NCBI GenBank assembly: GCA_002205965.3
Contig: NADL03000557.1
Span: forward strand, 157,895 to 221,894
Direction of reading: 5' to 3'
DNA: 64,000 nucleotides
From: Kappaphycus alvarezii
Taxonomy: Eukaryota > Rhodophyta > Florideophyceae > Gigartinales > Solieriaceae
Program-made: the position numbers and the translations under genes
In this document: in pieces, positions 52,848 through 61,282 of the stretch
Numbering within the stretch: the first letter of the stretch is position 1
How the letters are laid out: each line of letters begins with the position of its first letter
Notes under the pieces: generated by a model
The model's database searches: none
What the model saw: only the letters and a program-made list of their open reading frames with translations
Told to the model about the DNA's origin: nothing

Positions 52848-53210
52848 TCATCACTCATATCACTTTCCTCTTTATCGCCATCCACCTCCAACTCTGCCTC
52901 TACGCTGATTCTCCCCTTTCCAACATCTCTCTTTTAATCAATCACTCTCCCTACAACTACTTCCTTCCCTTTACTATTTCCACATTCAAGGCTTATTCTG
53001 TCTCTTCATCTTCGCTGTTTTTTCGCCATCGACAATTGTCATCGTTGAATTAATTCCGACCTATCGGACCATCTAGCTCTGGAAGGTGTCGAGTACACTC
53101 GCCTATTTACTATTCATTTAATTGACTTCAAAGTCTACTGGACTTAAAACCAACTGAAGCGTAAGCGGAGGAAACTTGAAAAGAGGAGATCCTGACGCAG
53201 CTGTATCCCT

Positions 53211-53430
53211 ACCGGCCGGGGTTTAGCTTCGCTCCTCTGTGCGTATAACGGTTTAGAAAAGCTGGAAGGTGATTTGACGTGGTGTTGTACATACCGAAAG
53301 GTTTTAATTACGCCGAGTCTACCGGCCGGGGTTGAGCTTCGCTCCTTTGTGCGGATAACGGTTTAGAAAAGCTGGAAGGTGATTTGACGTGGTGTTGTAC
53401 ATACTGAAAGGTTTTAATTACGCCGAAGCT
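53211..53430 (+). repeat. 110-bp tandem duplication in the copia leader
   Basis: Two units, 53211-53320 and 53321-53430, each begin ACCGGCCGGGGTT and end near TTTTAATTACGCCGA, with about six differences. They lie between primer site and gag, so they may be part of the RNA leader (packaging or translation control). Confidence 0.85.
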
Positions 53431-53822
53431 TTACTGAGCAACTTCTCACAAGAAGCCAGATAGGTAATGGTTGTGAAAAGCCGCTAGGCTTAGTAGCCCT
53501 CCTGTGGAAGCCTCGAAGGGATCATTTCCGCTTCTTTCAACTTTGCGTGGAAGTTGGTAGTGGTAGCTGAAATTTGCGTCACACTCGAAGTGTCTTACCG
53601 GGGCCGAGAGTCCGTAACCTAAGTGATCCTTCACAGGAAGTGTTGGTGCGCTACAATCGACCTGGACTAGCGCAGAGAAGAGTCAGTCAACTCTATAAAT
53701 CGCAGTATCACCGGGTGATATCAGGGGGCCGGGAGTCCGACTCTCTTCAACTACTCAAGTACTCAATATCAAGAACTATAATAGCCAAGAGGCCGATAGC
53801 CATCTATAATCTGAGAGCTAGC

Positions 53823-54854
53823 ATGGATCCTTCAAAGGAATCAAAGAGCCTGTCTTGTGTTGAATTGCTTGATAAGCCCTCTGATTGCATCATCTGGGCA
53901 AGAGGCATTGCAGCCATTCTTAGGGCCGATGATCCTATATTGATTGGCTTGAGAGGCACTCCAGTCTCTCTTTCATCTGGATTGAGAAGCGAATGGACTA
54001 AACTCTCCGCAAAGGCAAAAAGCGTAACTACCCTCGGCCTTGGTGCTTCCGCTATGACACAAGTTAGATTCATTGCAAATGACGACTCCAAAACAGCTCT
54101 GGACCTATGGAAAGAGCTGAAACGCATTTACACTGCATCAAGTGGGCATGCAATACAAAACACCATGAAAAAGTTGGACATGCTAGTTTTTGACGAAACA
54201 AAGGACTGGCACAAGCATGTAACAGAATTCAACAGTATATGTGGCGAGCTCGCAACTTATGACCAGGAATTACCAGACCGAGAAAAGACATCAAAACTCA
54301 TCAGTTCTCTGCCGTCGTCATTTTCCGCCTTATCAATGGTATCTTCAATAACAAATATATCATTTGAAGATGTCGTTAGCGCAGTCCAAGCCGAGCTCTC
54401 CCGGCGTTCAAATCCGAATAACCCTCATAACGAATACCCCCGGAAGCAGCCCCAAATTCAAGCTCATATATCTGATACTTCTATACGACGCAGCCGTCGA
54501 CGAGGGAGAGATTCTTGGCATAGAAGAGGCAGACATAGTCGAGGACGAGGTCGTGATGGACAGTATAATAGTCAAAACAATAGGAATCTAGGAGCCTGTA
54601 ATTATTGTGGGAAATCTGGCCATTGCACAAATGTCTGTCGCATACGCATGGAATACGAAAGGAATGGTCGCATCAGAAATTCATACCATGGGCGTGGAGG
54701 CCAACTTCGATTTTCTTACCCAGCTCACAGAAATGAAATGCATGCCCAAAATAACTTTCCGCAGGGAAACTGGAAAGGTACTATGCCTAGGAACCAAAAT
54801 TTCGCGCCTTCTGCCAACGCTGCCGTTTTTCCCTTGGGGGAAGGTCACCACTAG
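53823..54854 (+). CDS. copia gag
   Basis: 343 codons open from MDPSKESKSL. UBN2/Gag-like features: WARGIAAILRADDP near residue 28, DLWKELKRIYTASSG near 98, MKKLDMLVFDE near 118, ELPDREKTSKLISSLPSSF near 152. An Arg-rich RRSRRRGRDSWHRRGRHS stretch precedes one zinc knuckle, CNYCGKSGHCTNVC, near residue 260. The frame is also open upstream to 53574, but the ATG at 53823 fits the usual gag start. It packages element RNA. This is the most intact coding region of the element. Confidence 0.8.
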   Translation: MDPSKESKSLSCVELLDKPSDCIIWARGIAAILRADDPILIGLRGTPVSLSSGLRSEWTKLSAKAKSVTTLGLGASAMTQVRFIANDDSKTALDLWKELKRIYTASSGHAIQNTMKKLDMLVFDETKDWHKHVTEFNSICGELATYDQELPDREKTSKLISSLPSSFSALSMVSSITNISFEDVVSAVQAELSRRSNPNNPHNEYPRKQPQIQAHISDTSIRRSRRRGRDSWHRRGRHSRGRGRDGQYNSQNNRNLGACNYCGKSGHCTNVCRIRMEYERNGRIRNSYHGRGGQLRFSYPAHRNEMHAQNNFPQGNWKGTMPRNQNFAPSANAAVFPLGEGHH

Positions 54855-54925
54855 GTTCTCAACATCGGGTAACACAATTACCGCCCAATTCTGGTTTCGA
54901 CGGTCACCCGCAATACAGAGCTAAT

Positions 54926-55339
54926 ATGGCAAAAATCAAGTTCCGAAGTCAAGTCGCCAAAATTGGAGCAACGAAGAAGAACCAAGCATACATGGATTCT
55001 GGCCCCACTCGTATTTTCTTCCGCAGTCTTTCTTCTTTCATCTCTTACGCCAAAATTTCTAATGAGACTGTTCAAGAGGCTGCTGGAACTTCAAATCTTG
55101 TCGGGAAAGGTATTGTTTGCTTGAAATTGAATGGAGATGAATTCTTTGAAGCCTATCACGCGCCACAGTTTGAGTCTAACATTATTGCTGTAAGCGTTCT
55201 AACAAGGTACTATAATGTTATCTTCTCTGAGTCAATATTCAACTACAGCGGGTGCTTCATCTTCAAGTATAGTTCCTTAGAGACCAGGACATCATCTACA
55301 GCATCGAATGTATTGATAGCCTCTATCCTATGTCCTTAG
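54926..55339 (+). pseudogene. copia protease segment
   Basis: Carried in a different frame from gag. QAYMDSGPTRIFF near 54990 has the DSG active site of copia proteases, followed by a beta-rich stretch (LNGDEFFEAYHAPQFESN). The frame ends at 55339, just before the integrase frame. The displacement relative to gag and integrase needs two compensating shifts. Confidence 0.65.
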
Positions 55340-58080
55340 GCTCGGAGCATGGGGCGAAACGATCGCACCAGCAGAAAGACCGACTAATGCAGATGATGAG
55401 GCTTTGGAATGGCACAGAAAGACGGGTCACATAAGTACGGATCGTTACATTCAATTATCGCGACAGCACGACGATGTGCCTTCATTCGAGGATGAAAACC
55501 TTAAAAGCATCCAATGTGTACCTTGTCTGACTGGAGAAATGAAGAAACCCGCAATTAAGCCAGCCAGAAGCGATCCATTGCAACCTCTGAGCGAAGTACA
55601 CATAGATGTCTCTGGTCATTTGATGACTTTCTTTGGTGGAAACAAGTATGCAATTCACTTTATTGAACCGTACACTGCTAAGTCTGATGTCTTATTGGCC
55701 AAAAATCGGTCCGAGCTTTCTATTATATTTCGAAACTACAAAGCTAGGATTGAAACTCACTTCTCGACCTTGAGCTACAAAATGACACGAGTTCGGTTCG
55801 ACAGGGCTGGAGAAAACATGAGCAGAGATATGACAAATTACATTCATTCTTGTGAGATAGAGATCAGTCCTTCACCTCCACGGGCTCCAGAGAGTAATTT
55901 AAATGCAGAAATACTTGTGCAAGAGCATTGGACAAGAGCTAGAGTTTTCCTGCTCGACAGTAATTTCCCTTGGAACTTGTGGGGCGAGGCCTTGAAACAT
56001 GTAAATTGGCTAAGTAACCGACTTCCTGCTGCAAGAGTCAATGGAAACATTCCAATTCTCCTCTAGGACCCAAGCACGGTGATTGACTTCAAATTACCCT
56101 TAATCTTTGGTCAACCTGGCTCTGCGTTCATTTACCGATCCTATACGTAACCAGCCAAGAAATTGAAGCCAAGATCCCAGCTCGGGAACTTCGTTGGAAT
56201 GGAATCGGATATTAGGTTAATTCGAGTGTACATTACAGAGTCCAAGTATGTCAGAATTATCAGGAGAGCCTACTTCACTACTATCTCCAGGAATAAGTCA
56301 CCGGGCATCTCATCGTACTTGCTCGCCAGCATGAGATAAAAATGGCTAATGAGGACTACTTCGAAGTTGGGCAGGCAAGATGACTTGATTCAATGCATGA
56401 CTTCGATCCACTAGCAGAACCCAGAATTGGCATTTACGGAGGCAAAGGCCATCGTGAACTCGGCAACTGAACCATCGACTTTCGCAGAGGCGTTTGATAT
56501 ACCACAGTGGGCTGAGACCATAGATCTAGAAAACAGCGCCTTGATCAAAAGGAAAACCTGGTCCTACGTACCCCGAGCCGCTGCAATAAAAACTCTGTCA
56601 TTTAAATGGAAATTTCGCGCTAGACCTTTGGACTTTACTGGTGAACAATACCTGCCAAAGGCTCGCTGCACCTTAAGGGGGCACTGTCAAAATGCAGACG
56701 TGGACTACGACCCGGAAATTATCTATGTGCCAGTTGCCTCTCATGAGACAATTAGACTCATTTTTTCCATTGCCGCTGCCAACAACCTCATTCTAGAAGG
56801 GGGCGACATCTCAAATGCTCATCTGCACGGATCACTGGACATTACAATCTACATGGAGCAGCCAACAGATTCCTATCAAATTTTGGCAAAGTCTGGGCAA
56901 GTTTGCAAACTGGAAAAATCTATATATGGAGCAAAACAAGCAGGAAGTATACACGGCTCATAACTCCATGGTAAGCTTAGTGAATGGAGTTTGCACGCGT
57001 CTAACCTCGACCAACGGCCTTGGTTTCTCTGTATAAATAATTCATACCTTATTTTGGCCGTTGAGGTGGATGAAATGCTTCGCAACGAACTCCTACGATA
57101 TTCTCAAAAGCCTGAAAGACTTCCTCGCTTCGATTTTTGACATAAGTTCTTCGGAGCACTGAGGTCTTTCATCGGCTGTACCATTACTCGTTCTCCATCT
57201 GGCATCAGAATTGACCAGTGCGTTTACTGCAATAAGCCCCTGAAGGCCTATGGAATGCAACAATCATATGCAGTCCTGACTCCACTTCCAAAGGACACCC
57301 AGCGATTGGTTCCGGCGCTCTGTGAGGAGCTATGGCTCTCCTTCGATGACCATTACACTTAACGGAGTGTTATTGGCGGACTACTATACTTGGCTGTCAT
57401 CACTCGCCCAGACTTATCATTCGCAGTCTCCGCTTTGGCCCGTCAGGTCCACGCTCCAACTGGAAGACATATGAAATCGGTGAAACGTCTCCTCAAGTAT
57501 CTCAACGGCTCGATCCACTTCGGTTTTTACTTCAGAAATAAATATTGTATCACTGTTCAATCCATTGGTGCTTCCGTTGATGCCGACTGGGGAGGATGTA
57601 TAAACTCAAGACTCCCAACCACTGGTTTCATGGTCGACATAAACGGGTCTCGAGTCTTCTGGAAGTCGAAACGGCAGACGGTTATAGCGAACTCTTCTGC
57701 TGAAGCTGAATATGTGGCCCTTGCACCGTGACGGAAAGAAATATCCTGCATTCGAAAGCTTTTCTGGGAAATTCGCAATCAGTCGCCATAGTATGAAATG
57801 AATTCCTTCGCGTCTACTATTTTAAGGTGTGATAGCACAGTAGCTATCTCCATGGCTACTGCAGACCAAATATCACCAAGGAACAAGCATATTGATCTTG
57901 GAGTTCACAAAGTGAAAGAACTAATAAGGAACGGAACTATTGAGTTGCAATACGTTCCTTCTACGAGCAACAAAGCTAATTTATTAACGAAACCCATGAG
58001 CAGAGAGGATTGGGTCGAATGGTTGGAATGCGTATGTTTGAATCTTGGAATTTATGAGTTCAATATTAGTAACTTTAGCA
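55340..58080 (+). pseudogene. copia pol: integrase, reverse transcriptase, RNase H
   Basis: One frame with stops near 56066, 56149, 56339, 56395, 56963 and others. Integrase: WHRKTGHIS near 55410, CVPC near 55518, VHIDVSGH near 55600, RFDRAGEN near 55795, NAEILVQEHW near 55900. RT: TWSYVPRAAAIKTL near 56560, GGDISNAHLHGSLD near 56800, KLEKSIYGAKQAG near 56910, then AVEVDEML where copia normally has YVDDM, so a catalytic Asp is Glu. RNase H: ASVDADWGGC near 57572, SSAEAEYVAL near 57695, NKHIDLGVHKVKELI near 57880, LTKPMSREDW near 57985. Confidence 0.8.
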
Positions 58081-58400
58081 GAATCGGCACCAAAAGCAGT
58101 AGAACTTTTAGAAGCAGCAGCAGCAGTATTGGAAGCAGCAGCAGCAGTTCTCGAGGCAGCAGCGGTTTTGCAAGAATCAGCAGCAGTTCTGGAAGCAACA
58201 GCAGAAATTGGTTTCAAGCCCAGTCAATTTACCAGTATAGAATTCTCCTTTGGTTGAAATTACACAGGTTGAAATTCCACAATTTATGGCAGCAGCAGCA
58301 GAAACGCACTCCGAAAAGCAGAAGCAGCAGCGTGAAAAATTTTATTCAGAAAAAGAGGAAATTGAAAGTCTCCTAATTAAGCAGCAGCAGCAGCCATGAA
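58081..58400 (+). repeat. AGC trinucleotide-rich tract at the copia 3' end
   Basis: Interrupted AGC/GCA repeats at 58107-58200 and 58287-58395, between the end of RNase H and the 3' LTR. In the pol frame they add Ser-rich residues beyond the normal copia pol end. They look like microsatellite expansion, with no clear function. Confidence 0.75.
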
Positions 58401-58440
58401 CTACAGTATGAATACTGAAAAATTGTTCTTCCGAGGGGCG

Positions 58441-58738
58441 TGTTTGAATATTCGTACGTACAGGGGAAGAGATGGCCTTTCATTTGTACGTACAGTAGCT
58501 CACAGAAGAGCCAAATTTATGCAGCCCAGTGAGGAGCTATTTTATTATTCACCAGCACCTTCCTGGAGAGCACCTCTGGACAAGAGGATGGTGGCTAGTC
58601 GGAACGCTCACTAATTCTCAGGTGCCGAAACTCTCTAGCAGCCCTCGAAAATCTTTCTCTATAAAAAGGACACTCCAGACGTCGTTTTTGACTGACCGGA
58701 AAAACAACAACAAACCCAACCAATTCCAACTTTCTACA
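58441..58738 (+). repeat. copia 3' LTR
   Basis: 298 bp starting TGTTTGAATATTCG and ending CTTTCTACA, partner of 52533-52829. It differs at about 30 positions, so the insertion is not recent. Confidence 0.85.
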
Positions 58739-58909
58739 AAAAAGACTTCATCTTGGAAGGAAATATAGTTCGTATTATCGTGTGGGGTCTCAGAAACGAA
58801 CGCTCATGTACAGCAAGAATTACTGCACTGTAACTTAACATAATAACCTTTTTTTCAGTAAAAATTTTAGGCATCCAGAAAATTTACCTTTGCAAAATGT
58901 AACGGAAAC

Positions 58910-58927
58910 TGTCCTCATATGAGGACA
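58910..58927. repeat. 18-bp palindrome, right partner (TGTCCTCATATGAGGACA)
   Basis: Identical to 52316-52333. A related imperfect copy (TGTGCCTCATATGTGGACA) follows at 58932. Confidence 0.7.
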
Positions 58928-58931
58928 AAGT

Positions 58932-59828
58932 GTGCCTCATATGTGGACAGTGCTACGACGGATAGCAACTACGGTAGAGCCACCGTCATCTTCACATAAG
59001 ACCCTTTCTTTTCAATCTCCTGAACCTACCCTCCTTCCTTGCACTATTCCCTCCCACTCCCGTGCTGCGCAATCGGATGCCATCGTCTCGCTAACCCACG
59101 TTTCTATGGATTACCTCGTGCGTTGGGCCTCCATCTGCGACGGCCTCGTCGACCTAACCGATCCCACCGCTACGGCCTCCTTTCTATCTTGCGTCTCCGA
59201 CTATCCCGTTGCTAATGCCCTATCTCCCTCCAGCACAACCCCCAATTCCGCTCATTTTTAGCCATCTTGAACCCCCTTGCCGGCTCTCCGCAGGCTTCCC
59301 TGTCCGCCTCCGCTCAACCAAACACACCTGCAGGCTCTCCGCAGCCCTTGACGCCCGCCTCTACCCCACCCCATCCAACCGCTCCGTCTCCCGCCCCGTA
59401 CCACCGTGCCGCCACCACCCCAGCACCCGCTCCGAAACCGCTTCAACGCCTTCCCTTCCTCGGCCGCCACGGCCTCATCCACCACACTGACCTCTCCGAC
59501 AAGCGCCTCTCAGCAAAATTCGCGGGCAGAGTCCGCCACGCCTCCCGCGGCCTGTTCTGGGGCAACCGAAAACGCTTTATTGTCGTCACTGCCCCGCCTG
59601 ACGCCCCTGTCCACGACCCCTCCGCCTTCCGCCGAGCGATATCTAATTGCAGTTTCCTGGCTCTTGCTCCATCCTGGGCTCTTCTTCTCCTAACGTCTTC
59701 CTTGTATGCGCCGCCGAACGTGACCTGCTCTCCTTAGAGCCAGCCTACTCTGCCTTTCGCGCCTTGGCAAAGACCTCTGACAACTTTGATCCTCCTACCC
59801 TGGAATTCTCCGCAATCCTCGACCTCCC
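58932..59828 (+). pseudogene. LINE L5 ORF1 fragment, 3' truncated
   Basis: The best N-terminal copy of the LINE ORF1. VSLTHVSMDYLVRWASICDG near 59090, LTDPTATASFL, NALSPS near 59210, then in the next frame LQRLPFLGRHGL near 59440, FAGRVRHASRGLFWGNRKRF near 59520 and VHDPSAFRRAIS near 59608. A one-base loss at 59645 shifts into CSILGSSSPNVFLVCAAERD, and KTSDNFDPPTLEF near 59772. It stops at ILDLP near 59828, where element D sequence starts. Confidence 0.75.
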
Positions 59829-59925
59829 TGTAATACAGAAAATGGTCCTCCCTCCATGTAATACAGAAATGGTCCTCCCTCCATGTAATACAGGAATGGT
59901 CCTCCCTTCGTGTAATCCAGCGACC
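59829..59925 (+). repeat. three 27-bp tandem repeats at the LTR/LINE junction
   Basis: Units start TGTAATACAG and end CCTCCCTCCA (last unit CCTCCCTTCG), about 27 bp each. They lie exactly between the truncated LINE L5 and LTR-homologous sequence of element D. Each unit begins TG and the first two end CA. Confidence 0.7.
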
Positions 59926-60272
59926 TACAACGATCCCGCCCCTAACTTCTCCCACCGTCATTTCCAAATTTACTTCCATTTATCTAGATATTTTATACTG
60001 TATTTAGCCCTCTGAATTGACCCCGAATCAAGTTCTTTTCCCAGTTAGCTTACTTCCTCCTCCAAATTCACTTTTTTTGAGAAGAAGGGCGCAAATGCAC
60101 TACTGCAAAATCCCTTCCAGATTTATTTTACCTATTTCTAATCTATAGAACCTGCCCCGGGAGCCTATTTAAACCCCTTTATTCCAAGTTCCAAATGTCC
60201 CCGATCATTTTACTCATCACCCCTTCCCCAAAAACACCCTACATTGCCTCCCATTCCCCAACGTCTATCAGA

Positions 60273-60787
60273 ATGAACAACCTTCGCCCCTCCGCCCCCA
60301 TCACCAAAAGCCGCCCCTCTCGCCCCATCAACGGCCTAGCCCTTGAATAATGGCCAACAGCTACAACGACTACTTCAGGGGATGGACCGTGAGCGTGTTC
60401 GGGAGTGGCTTCGTCGGCACTTCTTGGAGGAGGCGGAGGAGGAGGAGTCAGAGGGGACTGAGTCGGACGTGGAGGGATCGAGGATGAGGAAGACTCTGTA
60501 GCTCCGTGGAACCGATGGTGTATAATCGTGGGAAGTTGCTGGGGGATGGAGGGGATAGTGAGGGCGTGATCGTCATCTCGGATTCTTCGGATGGGGTTGG
60601 CGCGGAGGCTGAGGGTCGCGAGGAAGGATTGGAGGATCTTGATATGTCTGATGAAGCGATTTATCATTCTGAGCCGTTTGAGGGAATTTGTAGGGATTGC
60701 GTTGAGAGTATGGATATTTTGGAGGAGTTATTTGGTTCTGATCTTGAGGATAACGATTGTGAGGATAGATACAGATATTTTACTTGA
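60273..60787 (+). pseudogene. LTR-encoded acidic protein, D copy, broken
   Basis: The start MNNLRPSAPITKSRPSRPIN matches the A and solo copies, then a stop near 60347. In other frames RERVREWLRRHFLEEAEEEE near 60395 matches the basic segment and start of the acidic middle. From about 60506 the frame is open: VIVISDSSDGVG, then EPFEGICRDCVESMDILEEL to the end at 60787. The C-terminal motif SMDILEELFGSDLE is conserved exactly. Confidence 0.6.
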
Positions 60788-61198
60788 TAATATCTTCCAC
60801 TCTGGCAAATCACATCCACAAGATGCCCTTTTATGCGTTTTTATGGTATTTAGTATGTTTGATTGAGACTTAGGATTAGCCGAAAAGTCTATATAAGCTG
60901 AGTCAAGTGCTTCCTCCTTGTGAGTCAAGCAAGTTGGCAGACAACCTCAGGTCAAGCTCCGAGTAGTAGGAAGTTGAGAGTCAACTGCAGACCCAAGAAA
61001 ACTTTTTTCTAAGCTGGTCGCAGAGCATCAGTGGTAGACCCTGCCCTTTTCTACTTGCTTGTAGCCTCTCAACTCTCTCCCATATACACTCCTTTTTATT
61101 TGTTCAACTATACCAGGTAGCACTTTTGTCGCTTGCAACACCTCCTTCTTGGGTGGTTGTTCTGAATATCTCTTCTCCCGACGATTTACCCTATCATT

Positions 61199-61216
61199 TG
61201 GTACTCTTGTGGAGGG
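61199..61216 (+). other. element D primer binding site
   Basis: TGGTACTCTTGTGGAGGG, identical to the site in element A, two bases after the LTR end. Confidence 0.6.
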
Positions 61217-61282
61217 GGTTGCACCGAGGTATTCGAGTTCAGCAGTATTAGGGAACCATTCGAGGGTATTTCTTTTCTAATC

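Larger units (their letters stand above)
52533..58738 (+). mobile_element. Ty1/copia LTR retrotransposon
   Basis: LTRs at 52533-52829 and 58441-58738, a primer site at 52830, a long leader, gag 53823-54854, protease, integrase, RT and RNase H in that order (copia order), then a serine/AGC-rich region. Apart from the protease, everything from gag to RNase H lies in one reading phase, interrupted by a handful of stops. Flanks are AAAAC on the left and AAAAG on the right, an imperfect target duplication. Confidence 0.85.
59829..61196 (+). repeat. element D 5' LTR
   Basis: Right edge CCCTATCA at 61196, followed by TT and the primer site. Homology to the solo LTR is clear from about 59955 (TTTCCAAATTTACTTCC). 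The first ~125 bp, including the tandem repeats, are not matched elsewhere, so the left edge is uncertain. TATTTAAA lies at 60166-60173 and TATATAAG at 60890-60897. Confidence 0.65.
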
